Shown one piece after another: positions 27,064-35,871 of a DNA stretch of 64,000 nucleotides; position 1 is the stretch's first letter, and every line of letters starts with the position of its first letter. The DNA lies in NCBI RefSeq assembly GCF_007362955.1, contig NZ_CP041696.1, positions 186,001 to 250,000 of the forward strand. The letters run 5' to 3'. Made by a program: the position numbers and the translations under genes. The stretch comes from Lysinibacillus fusiformis (GTDB taxonomy: Bacteria; Bacillota; Bacilli; Bacillales_A; Planococcaceae). Under the pieces are notes generated by a model. The model made no database searches. It was given only the letters and a program-made list of their open reading frames with translations, and was not told where the DNA came from.

Positions 27064-28060
27064 AAAGCTGACTCTCTAACATTTTTATTTGGCCAGTAAG
27101 CGTTAAATCATGCGGCAACTCGTAGATAGCTTTCTGTCGAATGGCATGAATAGCCTCACTCAGGTGAACATCGCTTAATATTTCTAACAATGCACGTCGC
27201 TCTTCTTGCTTTTGTGGTGTTTGGATAAGTAATTGTGCCACAATACCAATAACCGTCTGACGGAGTTCCTCAATTGATACCCCTAAATCGATTAATCGGT
27301 AGAGACAACTAACAGAGTCCTTCGCATGTATCGTCGTTAAGACGAGATGACCTGTAAGTGATGCCTCTATTGCGATCTTTGCTGTTTCTTGATCTCGTAT
27401 TTCACCAATCATAATAACATCTGGTGAATGCCGTAAAATTGCCTTTAAACCAGAAGCATAAGTAATGCCTGCTCGTTCATTTACTTGAATTTGGAGAAGA
27501 TGAGCTTGGTTATTTTCTACTGGATCCTCTAAAGAAATGACATGTTTATTGAGATGCGTAGAACAATGATGAATGAGGGAATATAAGGATGTCGTTTTAC
27601 CGGAGCCAGTTGCTCCACTGAAAAGCAAGATGCCTTGCCTGCTATCAACAAGTTCCAGCAACTTATCTGCTGCACTTTTGGAATAACTTAAGGAAGTAAG
27701 TGGGAATGCGTGGTTTTGAAGTAGAAGCCGAATAATGAGGCTTTCTTTTAAATAAGCAGAAGGAAGTGTAGAAACACGGAAAGCAAAACGATTTTGCTCG
27801 ACTGTTTTTTGAAAGGAGCCACTTTGGGGTTTTCGTCGCTCACTAATGTCTAATGCTGCTAAAAATTTATAATAGGATACAATTCGCTCCGCTAACTCAT
27901 TTGGAAGATCACCTGCGTGAAGCAACTTATCATATTTTCGAAAGTTAATACGGTAACGACCTTCATCCGGTATGATTAGTAGATCCGAAGCACCAAAGTG
28001 ATAGGCCTTTAACAAAAGCTGCTCACATTTTTGTTCGACTACCGACTCAAGGTTTTGCAT
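27041..28060 (-). CDS. comGA: ComGA, competence pilus assembly ATPase
   Basis: A 339-residue GspE/PilB-type ATPase on the cytoplasmic side. Walker A is FSGATGSGKTTSLYSL (about residues 150-165), Asp box SLEDPVE, Walker B PDVIMIGEIRDQETA, His box LTGHLVLTTIHAKDS. ATG at 28060 follows AGAGGTG. It is the first gene of a seven-gene operon whose internal junctions mostly overlap. In B. subtilis the operon is driven by ComK; an A4-N5-T4 box is present upstream. Confidence 0.95.
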   Translation of the reverse strand: MQNLESVVEQKCEQLLLKAYHFGASDLLIIPDEGRYRINFRKYDKLLHAGDLPNELAERIVSYYKFLAALDISERRKPQSGSFQKTVEQNRFAFRVSTLPSAYLKESLIIRLLLQNHAFPLTSLSYSKSAADKLLELVDSRQGILLFSGATGSGKTTSLYSLIHHCSTHLNKHVISLEDPVENNQAHLLQIQVNERAGITYASGLKAILRHSPDVIMIGEIRDQETAKIAIEASLTGHLVLTTIHAKDSVSCLYRLIDLGVSIEELRQTVIGIVAQLLIQTPQKQEERRALLEILSDVHLSEAIHAIRQKAIYELPHDLTLTGQIKMLESQLYETTRAY

Positions 28061-28155
28061 AGATGCACCTCTTTTCTGGTTCGTTCGAATATGACCGCCC
28101 TATTCGTTATTCCCTAGTATAAATAGGAATGGAATACGATGAAAGCCCTTTTCCT

Positions 28156-28168
28156 AAAATAAATTTTT
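28156..28168 (-). promoter_or_regulatory. Candidate ComK half-site upstream of comGA
   Basis: AAAA-N5-TTTT lies about 95 bases before the comGA start. ComK normally needs two such boxes at set spacing. The only second match nearby (28141-28153) is imperfect and too close. In this AT-rich gap a chance match is quite possible. Confidence 0.3.
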
Positions 28169-28385
28169 GCTATTAATTTTTCACTTGTTTGTGGTTTTTT
28201 GCTAAAAAAATGTGGATAACTTGCAAATTTCACTAATAATGAACATAACTACATGTAAAAGTTAATATTTATGTTGAAAGGAACTGTAACTTTTTCAATA
28301 ATACAATATAATAGAATCAACATGATATTTTTCCTAGCTATAATTTTACTACGTTTTCAAAAATACCAAAATTGAGGTGAGGCAA

Positions 28386-29096
28386 ATGATCCATCCATTA
28401 AAAATTACTAGTACATTAGCCGATGAGACTAGATACTCTATCTATGAGTACATCCTAAAAGAGAAAAAAACAGTAACCGTACAAAATATTGCCGATCAAT
28501 TTGGCATACATCCGAATGTTGCACGCCTTCATTTAACTAAGTTATCAGAGATCAATATCATTTCAGCCGATTTCGCAAAAACTGGCAAAGGTGGTCGTCC
28601 TGGACGTGTTTATAAAGCATCGGAAAAAGGTGTATCCCTTACATTCCCACGCCGCGATGAAGATCGCCTTTTAAAATGGTCCATTCAACTGATTCAAGAA
28701 TTAGGTGAACCAGCATTGGCAAAATGCCAAGACATTAGCTATCAAGATGGCTTTCAACAAATGAAAAATTATGTTTCCGCTGAATTAAAATTGAATAATA
28801 CCTTTTCCTTTGAAGAAAAGCTGCAATTGTTAAAAGACAATGCTGCGTTAATCGGCTATATTCCGCAAATACAACAAACAGAACATGGGAAAAAAGTGAT
28901 TTTCTCTATTTTTAATTGTCCGTTCCAAGAGCAGCTTAATAAACATTCGGAAATTGTTTGTACTTTACACGAATCTTATTTAAAAGGACAGTTGGATGCT
29001 CTATTTTCAAGCAATGAATTTGTACAAATTGAAAGCATGGTACATAATTGTGATTTATGTAAATATGAAATAAACGTGACAGAAATCGATAGCTAA
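28386..29096 (+). CDS. Helix-turn-helix regulator with C-terminal cysteine cluster
   Basis: A 236-residue regulator divergent from comGA. Residues 1-70 form an ArsR/DeoR-type winged helix: LADETRYSIYEYILKEKKTV, QNIADQFGIHPNVARLHL, wing GKGGRPGRVYKA. The C-terminal part has cysteines in FNCPFQ, EIVCTLHES and HNCDLCKYEI. The layout resembles SufR-like iron-sulfur sensing regulators, so a metal or Fe-S cluster is plausible but inferred. ATG at 28386 behind GAGGTGAGG is chosen; an upstream in-frame GTG lies inside that site. Targets are unknown. Confidence 0.7.
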   Translation: MIHPLKITSTLADETRYSIYEYILKEKKTVTVQNIADQFGIHPNVARLHLTKLSEINIISADFAKTGKGGRPGRVYKASEKGVSLTFPRRDEDRLLKWSIQLIQELGEPALAKCQDISYQDGFQQMKNYVSAELKLNNTFSFEEKLQLLKDNAALIGYIPQIQQTEHGKKVIFSIFNCPFQEQLNKHSEIVCTLHESYLKGQLDALFSSNEFVQIESMVHNCDLCKYEINVTEIDS

Positions 29097-29140
29097 ATTT
29101 GAAAATCCATTTGTTTGTCACAAAGAAGAAGAAGTTCCAG

Positions 29141-29170
29141 TTTACAGACACCTTTCATATCATTTATAAT
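29141..29170 (+). promoter_or_regulatory. Sigma-A promoter of yqgY
   Basis: TTTACA, 18-base spacer, TATAAT, 44 bases before the yqgY start codon. Confidence 0.55.
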
Positions 29171-29214
29171 GAGTAAGAGATTATTGTGTCGTGGGCAAAA
29201 GGAGGGGAAATTTC

Positions 29215-29457
29215 ATGGATAATATGTATAAAGTTATGGCATTCTGGACAGGTATATTTGCAGTTATGTTCTACCTTGGTGGTATGAACGAAGTATCGCT
29301 ATTATTCGTAGGTAATACAGGTTTATTCTTATTATTAGGCTTCTTAAACCTTTCAGAACGTATGTACATGTACATTTTCGGAGCATATTTAACTGTATTC
29401 TTCGCTGGCTTCACGTACTATACAACATTCATTCACGTACCTGGTGCGGGACATTAA
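29215..29457 (+). CDS. yqgY: YqgY-like DUF2626 membrane protein
   Basis: An 80-residue protein with three hydrophobic helices: FWTGIFAVMFYLGGM, LLFVGNTGLFLLLGFLNL and MYMYIFGAYLTVFFAGF. It belongs to the small DUF2626 family of Bacillales, represented by YqgY in the same region of B. subtilis. The start ATG at 29215 follows GGAGGGG. It has its own promoter and terminator. Function is unknown. Confidence 0.82.
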   Translation: MDNMYKVMAFWTGIFAVMFYLGGMNEVSLLFVGNTGLFLLLGFLNLSERMYMYIFGAYLTVFFAGFTYYTTFIHVPGAGH

Positions 29458-29468
29458 TACAGTAAAAA

Positions 29469-29506
29469 TAGTGTGTCTCACAAATAAGTGAGACACGCTT
29501 TTTTAT
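29469..29506 (+). terminator. Terminator of yqgY
   Basis: Perfect stem GTGTCTCAC / GTGAGACAC with a 6-base loop, then CGCTTTTTT. Confidence 0.85.
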
Positions 29507-29603
29507 GTTCATTTATGCAATCATTTCGATTAGAGCAGGAATTGATACATAAATACGTGATAAAATCTCCATTTATTTAGCAGTTGGTCGCATAAAAACA
29601 TAG

Positions 29604-29678
29604 AAAAAATCCCCCTTCACAATCAATTAGGTTAAATTCGTTGCTATCAAACCTATATGAATCGTTTGGGGGATTTTT
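29604..29678 (-). terminator. Long hairpin terminator after the YidC gene
   Basis: AAAAATCCCCC and GGGGGATTTTT form an outer 11-bp stem around a 51-base loop that contains an inner AGGTT/AACCT pairing. The T-run follows on the minus strand; the symmetric arms could also act on the + strand. Confidence 0.55.
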
Positions 29679-29686
29679 GCATATTA

Positions 29687-30337
29687 TTAAGTTAATGTAG
29701 GTTTAAATTTATTAAATACAAAGGTCTGTAAAATCATCCAAATAGATGACACGGTCCAATAGAATGGTATGGCAGAAGGCATGAAAATTGAAGATATGAC
29801 TAATATAACAGGCATCACGAATATCATCATTTTCATTTGTGGATTACTATTATCCGATTGCTTAAATGACATATAAATTTGAATCATCATCGCTAAACCT
29901 GCAATAATTGCCATAAAACTATCCGTAGAACCTAGATTAAACCATAATAAATCCTCATGTTTGATGGCATTACTTTTTGAAATGGTGTAGTACAATCCGG
30001 TTAAAATAGGAAATTGAATGAGCGCTGTTAAACAACCACTTTTCATTCCTGAAAAGTTTTCCATAACTATTTGAGAAATTTGTACTTGATATTGTTTACG
30101 TTCTTCTTCAGTTTTAACTTTGCTTAATTTTGATTGTAGTTCTATTAAGTGATCTTTATTCCCTTGTGTAGTTTGAGTAACAGCTAGTTGGGATTTAAAG
30201 GATTTATAATTAGGGTACATCAGTATTAAGCGTATCAGCACAGTTAAAAGTACTATAGCTAATACGTAGCTACCTGTGAAGTTAAAGAAAACATCTAACA
30301 AATTTGTCATTGGTTGTGTTAATAAAAAATCAAACAT
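29687..30337 (-). CDS. yidC: Short YidC/Oxa1-family membrane insertase
   Basis: A 216-residue Oxa1-superfamily protein with five predicted helices. The functional Arg sits in the first core helix (LTVLIRLILMYP, about residue 36), followed by a cytoplasmic coiled-coil hairpin (residues 60-95) and ALIQFPILTGLYY. It is shorter than SpoIIIJ/YqjG (about 260 residues) and starts MFDFLLTQPM with no lipoprotein signal, so it is probably an additional paralogue. ATG at 30337 follows AAAAGGAGAG. It forms an operon with the 86-residue gene upstream, and the pair interrupts the conserved yqgY-yqgX order. Confidence 0.85.
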   Translation of the reverse strand: MFDFLLTQPMTNLLDVFFNFTGSYVLAIVLLTVLIRLILMYPNYKSFKSQLAVTQTTQGNKDHLIELQSKLSKVKTEEERKQYQVQISQIVMENFSGMKSGCLTALIQFPILTGLYYTISKSNAIKHEDLLWFNLGSTDSFMAIIAGLAMMIQIYMSFKQSDNSNPQMKMMIFVMPVILVISSIFMPSAIPFYWTVSSIWMILQTFVFNKFKPTLT

Positions 30338-30368
30338 TAATTAATATCTCTCCTTTTATAATTGTTTT

Positions 30369-30629
30369 TTATAAAAGGGATATTAATTCTTCGTCATTAT
30401 CGGACTTACTGTAAATTACTTTTCTCAACCATCTATTAAGAAATATACGAGATAGATAAATCCTATTTTCGAAATTGACATTAACAGTTAAATCAATCGT
30501 TACATCAAGTTTAGTATCGATGGTAGAAATTTTATCAAAAAAGGTATAGATGTATACCTTAATAAATGGACTATGTTGAACTAAGCAACTAAAATCAGTA
30601 ATCAACGATAGTAGTAGTATTAATTCCAT
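30369..30629 (-). CDS. Hypothetical 86-residue protein cotranscribed with yidC
   Basis: An unrecognised protein of 86 residues: a hydrophobic N-terminus MELILLLSLI, a beta-rich centre KLDVTIDLTVNVNFENRIYL and an acidic C-terminus. The start ATG at 30629 follows TAGGTGATG. It ends 31 bases before the insertase gene and shares its strand. The VTIDLTVNV pattern suggests alternating beta strands. It may be an insertase client or partner; this is speculation from context. Confidence 0.5.
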   Translation of the reverse strand: MELILLLSLITDFSCLVQHSPFIKVYIYTFFDKISTIDTKLDVTIDLTVNVNFENRIYLSRIFLNRWLRKVIYSKSDNDEELISLL

Positions 30630-30696
30630 TCACATCACCTAGTTCCATTTTATCATGAATGAATAGTATTGTATAATTTATACAGACTAATAATTT

Positions 30697-31341
30697 TTAA
30701 AAACCATTTAAAAATGGATTTGTTTCCATCTCAGCCCCTACTGTCGTATAATTACCATGACCTGGATAAATAATGGTATCCTCTGGTAGCGTTAATAGTT
30801 TATCATGAATCGATGCCAGCAATACCTTTGTCGAACCACCGAGTAAATCTGTTCGACCAACACCTTGCTCAAATAACGTGTCTCCAACAATTGCAAATCC
30901 ATCATTTTCAAATATATATGAAATACTACCTGGTGAGTGACCTGGTGTAAAAATTGCTTTGAAAATAAAGTCGCTTATTTCAAATCGTTGTTCTTTCTTA
31001 ATAATATTTTCCTCAGCTGGTGCAGCGACATTATAATTTGGCAGCGCTGCATATTTACTCGAGCCATTTTTAATTGGATCACTTAACCAGCTTACTTCTT
31101 TGTCATGAATCCATACCGGAAGTGCAAATGTCTCTCTTACTGCATCTACTGCACCAATATGATCAAAATGTGCATGTGTTAAAAATATGCCTAGCGGTTT
31201 AAGTCCATTACTTCGTATAACCTTAATAATACGTCCTGCTTCCTCGCCTGGATCAAAGATTAAACATTCTTTGTCTTTATTCGATACGATATAACAATTC
31301 GTTTGCACTGGACCAAGCGAATAGCTTCGTACATTCATCAT
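30697..31341 (-). CDS. yqgX: YqgX, metallo-beta-lactamase-fold hydrolase (glyoxalase II type)
   Basis: A 214-residue cytoplasmic hydrolase with metal-binding motifs THAHFDHIG (about residues 55-63), TPGHSPGS (about 130), VGDTLFEQGVGRTDL (about 150) and PGHGNYTTVG (about 190). It is of the same type as B. subtilis YqgX, a bacillithiol-linked glyoxalase II candidate that would hydrolyse S-lactoyl thioesters. The start is taken at 31341, six bases after GAGGTG. It is divergent from yqgW. Confidence 0.88.
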   Translation of the reverse strand: MMNVRSYSLGPVQTNCYIVSNKDKECLIFDPGEEAGRIIKVIRSNGLKPLGIFLTHAHFDHIGAVDAVRETFALPVWIHDKEVSWLSDPIKNGSSKYAALPNYNVAAPAEENIIKKEQRFEISDFIFKAIFTPGHSPGSISYIFENDGFAIVGDTLFEQGVGRTDLLGGSTKVLLASIHDKLLTLPEDTIIYPGHGNYTTVGAEMETNPFLNGF

Positions 31342-31508
31342 CCTCATCACCTCAACTTCATATTATACATTCATTGCCACAATTTGACGATAAAAGTTCA
31401 TAGTTTCCGCTATATTAGTTCTCGACAAACAAAGATAGAACGTTTACAATTAAGGAGGAATATTGTTTACGACATTCATTTTCTGATGTCGAAAGGAGTG
31501 TCTTTTTA

Positions 31509-31688
31509 ATGAACTTATTAATGGTTATTTTTGGTCTAGTAGCGATCTTAGCAGTCGTTGGTACATTCCAAGCAATTAAAGAAAAGAACCTATTAAGCGT
31601 TGTTTTCAACTTATTAAGTGCAGCTGTATTTGGTTGGTTCACAATCATGACAGTTATCCATAGCGGATACCCACCAACATTACACTAA
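31509..31688 (+). CDS. yqgW: YqgW-like DUF2759 small membrane protein
   Basis: A 59-residue protein with two hydrophobic helices: VIFGLVAILAVVGTFQAI, then KEKNLLSVVFNLLSAAVFG and a C-terminal PPTLH. ATG at 31509 lies behind AAAGGAGTG. It resembles DUF2759 proteins found next to yqgX in Bacillales. Function is unknown. Confidence 0.8.
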   Translation: MNLLMVIFGLVAILAVVGTFQAIKEKNLLSVVFNLLSAAVFGWFTIMTVIHSGYPPTLH

Positions 31689-31703
31689 GATTCAGACAGA
31701 GTA

Positions 31704-31735
31704 AAGAGCAGTCTCATAAGAGGCTGCTCTTTTTC
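31704..31735 (+). terminator. Terminator of yqgW
   Basis: Stem AGAGCAG / CTGCTCT with a 12-base loop and TTTTT. Confidence 0.7.
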
Positions 31736-31956
31736 TATGTCTCCCTCCTTTTAATAAAGCATGTTACCCACGTATCGAATCCAGTTAACGTGGCGCTAAT
31801 TGTTGAAATTTGCGCTGAAACGCATCTGAGCCTTTACAACAAATAATTACTGTGACTCATCTTCATTTAAGGTATAATAGAAGTAAATATATTGAAAAAT
31901 AGTATATTTTTTTGTGTTCACTTTATCATAAATAGTACCGTATTAAGGAGATTCTC

Positions 31957-32496
31957 ATGCAGCGTAAGAAAATTATTTTTATGATATTTTCAGTGATATT
32001 GATCATTTCACTCATTGGGATTGCTGTTAAAAATGAAATGTCTAAAGAAACGGCAATAAATTTGATCGTTGATAAAAAAGATGGGACCAAACAAATTGCC
32101 TTTGACACGAAATTGACGCAATTAGATGAGTCAACGACAACATTGGAAGAATATAAAGGAAAAATCCTCATCATTAACTTTTGGGCTTCTTGGTGCGGTC
32201 CTTGTCAAGAAGAAGCGCCCGACTTAAAAGATTTTTATGACAACAAACCTGATAATGTTGAGTTATTAGCAATAAATGCAACCTCATCAGACAGTCGTGA
32301 AAATGCCATTAAATTTAAGGAACTGTATAATTTAAGTTTTCCTATATTTCTAGATTTAGATAGATCGCTAGGTAAATCATTAGAGGTAATGGCTTTTCCA
32401 ACAACATTTATTATTAATGCTGAAGGCATTCTAAAGTATACAATAAAAGGTCAAGTCAATCAAAAGCAGTTAGATAAATTGCTAGCCACTCTTTAG
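31957..32496 (+). CDS. ResA/TlpA-like membrane-anchored thioredoxin
   Basis: A 179-residue thiol-disulfide oxidoreductase with an N-terminal membrane anchor (IIFMIFSVILIISLIGIAV, residues 6-24) and an extracytoplasmic thioredoxin fold. The active site is FWASWCGPCQEEAP (CxxC near residue 79) and the cis-Pro loop is AFPTTFII. It resembles ResA/StoA reductants used in cytochrome c maturation or spore formation. No cytochrome genes are adjacent, so the partner is unknown. A sharp TATAAT lies at about 31877, with no clear -35. Confidence 0.85.
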   Translation: MQRKKIIFMIFSVILIISLIGIAVKNEMSKETAINLIVDKKDGTKQIAFDTKLTQLDESTTTLEEYKGKILIINFWASWCGPCQEEAPDLKDFYDNKPDNVELLAINATSSDSRENAIKFKELYNLSFPIFLDLDRSLGKSLEVMAFPTTFIINAEGILKYTIKGQVNQKQLDKLLATL

Positions 32497-32660
32497 TTGT
32501 CGTGGGCGTTTAATCGGCTCATCACCTGAAATTGATTTCCACTCTGTCCCTGCCGCTGTTTTATGAGCCAGTGCTCTCTCAGCCTTCATATCGTAGTAAT
32601 TAGCCCTCTAGAAGTATCAGAAAGCCGCAAACTCAAGTATTCAGCATGCAATGGCTATAT

Positions 32661-32697
32661 AAAAAAAGAGACCTCACATGGAGATCTCTTTTTTTAT
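32661..32697 (+). terminator. Terminator, possibly bidirectional
   Basis: AAAAAAAGAGA...TCTCTTTTTTT stem with a short loop between the thioredoxin and ltaS genes. Both arms end in A/T runs, so it can serve both strands. The 32497-32660 stretch before it holds no recognisable feature. Confidence 0.7.
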
Positions 32698-32698
32698 T

Positions 32699-32833
32699 CC
32701 GCATTAAGGGTCAGTAAGCCGCCCATCACAAGTTAAAAGTTGAGGTAGGCGATCAACTGACCGTAATAGCCGGATTGGTTCAACTAAATCAGCGGGGATG
32801 AAGAAAGCCCCCACTGATTGAAGTTTCACTTTA
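32699..32833 (-). repeat. Two-hairpin dispersed repeat, copy E
   Basis: Starting inside the ltaS stop codon, the minus strand reads TAAAGTGAAACTTCAATCAG, then hairpin 1 (TCAGTGGGG / CCCCGCTGA around CTTTCTTCA) and hairpin 2 (ACGGTCAGT / ACTGACCCT with an extended inner arm). It corresponds to copies at 40803-40914 and 46755-47010. As the 3' end of ltaS mRNA it could act as a terminator or a processing element. Confidence 0.75.
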
Positions 32834-34726
32834 TTTCACTGCGTCTTGCTTTAAGTTACCCGTCTTTTCATCATAGAAACGGAGTAAGTCTCCATTAATA
32901 ATCGCATCAGAGTTTTCTAATTCAATTGTTGCACGATCAGCATAAGGCTGACATGGCTCACCATCGATTTGCTCACCTGTTGCTTTGTCGTAGCAAGCTT
33001 CTCCAGCATAGACATATTTGTCAGTTACAAAACGACCGTCACGGAAAATAACAAAATCCTCATGCTCAGGAGAGAATAAATCTGCACCTATTTGCATATC
33101 TTTTGACGTTTCCACTCCTAGAAGGTGTAAAATCGTTGGACGTAAATCCAATTGACCAGCTACCTCCTGCATTTCTTTACCTTCACCAGAACCAGGAATA
33201 TGGACGAATAAAGGTACTTCTTGTAACAAGGCATTATCATAAGGTGTAATACTATCCTTACCTAAGTACTGTGCCATTGCTTTGTTATGGTTTTCAGAAA
33301 TACCATAATGGTCGCCGTACATAACGATAATTGAGTTATCATAGACATCTTGATCTTTTAATGCTTGGAAGAAGTCTTTAATACCTTCGTCCATGTAACG
33401 AACTGTTTGGAAGTAACGATTCAATGTACCTGAGTTCGAAGTATATTCAGGAATCATTACATCATCTGGATCCAATGTAAATGGATAGTGGTTCGTTAAC
33501 GTAATTAAACGAGAGTAGAAAGGCTGTGGCATATCTTTCATTAATGCAGCAGATTGCTCAAAGAATGGAATATCTTTCATTCCCCAGTTGACTGCTTGCC
33601 CTTCTTCAACTTTATATGAGTCTACATCATAAAATTTATTGATTTTTAATGATTTGTACATCATGTCACGATTCCAGAACGATTTGTTGTTCGGGTGCAT
33701 AACGTTTGTAAAGTAACCATTTTCTCCAAGACGCTCAGCCATCGAGTTATACGTGTTTCCACCATGTGTGAAGAATACTGCACCACGACCAAGGCCAAAT
33801 AATGAGTTTTCAACAATAAATTCTGAGTCAGATGTTTTCCCTAGACCTGTTTGGTGGTAGAAATTACTGAAATAATATGTGTCTGGATCTTTTGTTAAAG
33901 AGTTTAAGAACGGTGTAATTTCATGGCCGTCCATATCATTATTAATCACAAAGTTTTGTAAAGACTCAAGTGATACAACAATAAGATTACGATCCTTGTA
34001 TTTTCCAAACATATCTTTATTGATAGCTGCCTGATTTGATCGAATATAGTTATTCACTTCTACTAATTCACTGCCATCTGCTAATGCGCGTTGTGCAGAA
34101 GATTTAGACTGAATATAAATATCATACAAATGGTAGTTGTACGTACCGATATTTTTCACAAGTAATTCACGGTCAAAGCTACGTGTTAAAAGTTGTGGAC
34201 GCTCTGTTTCCGCTAAACCTAAGTTTAAGAAAGTCATTGCAATAGCTAATACGAAGAATGCACGACGGAATTCAACGTTAACTTTTACTGCTGCTTTCAT
34301 TCTTGGTAAGTATTTATTCGCAAGTATTAGAATGAATACATCCGTAAAGTACAATAAATCCCAAGGGCTAATAATGGCTGCTGCCGATGTTCCTAAATCA
34401 CCAAAATTACTTGTCTGGAATAATACCGGTAAAGTAATAAAGTCATTGTAGAAACGATAGAAAGCAACGTTCCCATATAAGACAATTGATAAAATGACAC
34501 TGACTATAAGAATATAACGATTTCTTGCTTTAGGTGATTTAAAGAATAACGATAAACCGTAAGTAAACAATAAGAAACTTAGCGGATTGATGAACAAAAT
34601 AAATTGTTGCATCGCATTTTCTATTTTCATCTCAAAGCTTGTGTGATAAACAATGACCGTTTTTATCCAAGTTGCTACGACTGCTAGTATCATAAATGAA
34701 TGTTTAGGCCACTTTATTGATTTCAT
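32831..34726 (-). CDS. ltaS: Lipoteichoic acid synthase
   Basis: A 631-residue LtaS-type glycerol-phosphate transferase. Five membrane helices occupy residues 10-200, then comes a linker with a likely signal-peptidase site (AQRALADGS) and an extracellular sulfatase-fold domain. Metal and catalytic motifs are VVSLESLQ, the nucleophile Thr in GLGKTSDSEF, and YGDHYGISENH. It polymerises the glycerolphosphate chain of lipoteichoic acid on the outer membrane face. ATG at 34726 is chosen, nine bases after AGGAGAGG; the upstream in-frame ATG abuts that site. It is monocistronic. Confidence 0.93.
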   Translation of the reverse strand: MKSIKWPKHSFMILAVVATWIKTVIVYHTSFEMKIENAMQQFILFINPLSFLLFTYGLSLFFKSPKARNRYILIVSVILSIVLYGNVAFYRFYNDFITLPVLFQTSNFGDLGTSAAAIISPWDLLYFTDVFILILANKYLPRMKAAVKVNVEFRRAFFVLAIAMTFLNLGLAETERPQLLTRSFDRELLVKNIGTYNYHLYDIYIQSKSSAQRALADGSELVEVNNYIRSNQAAINKDMFGKYKDRNLIVVSLESLQNFVINNDMDGHEITPFLNSLTKDPDTYYFSNFYHQTGLGKTSDSEFIVENSLFGLGRGAVFFTHGGNTYNSMAERLGENGYFTNVMHPNNKSFWNRDMMYKSLKINKFYDVDSYKVEEGQAVNWGMKDIPFFEQSAALMKDMPQPFYSRLITLTNHYPFTLDPDDVMIPEYTSNSGTLNRYFQTVRYMDEGIKDFFQALKDQDVYDNSIIVMYGDHYGISENHNKAMAQYLGKDSITPYDNALLQEVPLFVHIPGSGEGKEMQEVAGQLDLRPTILHLLGVETSKDMQIGADLFSPEHEDFVIFRDGRFVTDKYVYAGEACYDKATGEQIDGEPCQPYADRATIELENSDAIINGDLLRFYDEKTGNLKQDAVK

Positions 34727-34921
34727 TCCTAACATCCTCTCCTATTCCTTACAAAAAAAAATAATAAATTTAACTAAACTGTTACTGAAACAAAATATAT
34801 CTTAATCCTTTTTTTACAGATAAGCAACAGATATATTTTTGGAAAACATTTCTGCTCATGCTCTTATATGCTCAGGATACTTATATATACGTTTCTCTTT
34901 GTAAAAAGTTTCGTAAAAACA

Positions 34922-34947
34922 TAAAAACAGTGGGAAACCACTGTTTC
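34922..34947 (-). terminator. Terminator of the yqgN-yqgQ operon
   Basis: AAACAGTGG / CCACTGTTT stem with a TTTC loop and TTT on the minus strand, about 60 bases after the yqgQ stop. The rest of the gap to ltaS (34736-34921) is AT-rich and presumably holds the ltaS promoter. Confidence 0.7.
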
Positions 34948-35009
34948 ATAGAATATTACATACATATTACAATATTTTTACCATAACCAAATCATTCACA
35001 CTTAAAACA

Positions 35010-35219
35010 CTATTGTTTATTTTGTTCAACACGAAGTCTTGTTGTTTCTTGTCGAATCAATAATAACGCCATTTGATAATCTTTAATATCCAGTACATTA
35101 GACTTATACAACTCACGAATTTCATCTTCCATTAACATTAAATCACCAATTGGATCACGTGTATAAATATAAGTGCCATATGTTTTCAATAATTCATAAA
35201 TATCTAACATTTTATCCAT
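35010..35219 (-). CDS. yqgQ: YqgQ-family small protein (DUF910)
   Basis: A 69-residue helical protein with LLKTYGTYIYTRDPIGDLML and ELYKSNVLDIKDYQMALLLI, the conserved face of the YqgQ family. That family is thought to bind single-stranded nucleic acid on structural grounds. It starts three bases after yqgN, so the two are cotranscribed. Confidence 0.88.
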   Translation of the reverse strand: MDKMLDIYELLKTYGTYIYTRDPIGDLMLMEDEIRELYKSNVLDIKDYQMALLLIRQETTRLRVEQNKQ

Positions 35220-35221
35220 TT

Positions 35222-35806
35222 TTAATTCGCTCCTCGTTGTGCTACACAGTTAATACGATTTGTAGGTGTCACAATGATATCTACCGGACAATCATGTGTC
35301 TCTTTTGGTACATTTTCACGTAGCTGTTCATCGAAAACCAGCGACATGAGCTTACCCTTTGTATAGTTTACTAAATAGCGATCATAATAACCACCACCAT
35401 AGCCTACACGATAGCCATGTATGTCAAACACAACTCCTGGAACAAGTATGACATCCATTTCATTTGCGTCAACAAATTCAGTGAGTTCCGGAATTGGCTC
35501 ACGCAAATGCATATAAACAGTTTCTAGCTGAGCGAACGATTCGATGATATAAAACGACATTTCTCTCGTTTTCGGGTGGCATTTAGGAACAGCTACCTTT
35601 TTTCCAAGTTGCCATAGCGCTTCAATTAAATGAATTGTATCGACCTCTGGCTTATTGGATATCGTCATACCAATTGTCTTTGCTTCTATTATATATGTTT
35701 CCTGCAACACTTTTTTAGCCACTAAAAATGATTGGTCGCGATATGCAGTTGCAGTCATCTTAGCAAGAGATTCGCGCACTTCATTTCGTAAAATTGTTTT
35801 ATCCAT
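35222..35806 (-). CDS. yqgN: 5-formyltetrahydrofolate cyclo-ligase
   Basis: A 194-residue enzyme converting 5-formyl-THF to 5,10-methenyl-THF with ATP. It has KTIGMTISNKPEVDT, VAVPKCHPKTREM, LREPIPE and the ATP-binding loop GYRVGYGGGYYDRYL (about residues 135-150). The start ATG at 35806 has AGGAGG upstream. It heads a short operon with yqgQ and links to the folate-dependent one-carbon flux fed by gcvT. Confidence 0.93.
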   Translation of the reverse strand: MDKTILRNEVRESLAKMTATAYRDQSFLVAKKVLQETYIIEAKTIGMTISNKPEVDTIHLIEALWQLGKKVAVPKCHPKTREMSFYIIESFAQLETVYMHLREPIPELTEFVDANEMDVILVPGVVFDIHGYRVGYGGGYYDRYLVNYTKGKLMSLVFDEQLRENVPKETHDCPVDIIVTPTNRINCVAQRGAN

Positions 35807-35834
35807 ACGAGGCTACCTCCTATTAGAATGTAGA

Positions 35835-35862
35835 AAGCCAAAACCACATGTGGTTTTGGCTT
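35835..35862 (-). terminator. Palindromic terminator between rpmG and yqgN
   Basis: AAGCCAAAACCAC / GTGGTTTTGGCTT inverted repeat, just after the rpmG stop and before the yqgN ribosome binding site. Confidence 0.75.
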
Positions 35863-35871
35863 AATGAGCGA

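Noticed and set aside
28141..28168. Full ComK binding site (two boxes) before comGA
   Set aside because: Only one exact A4-N5-T4 box; the second is imperfect and at the wrong spacing, so only a half-site is listed.
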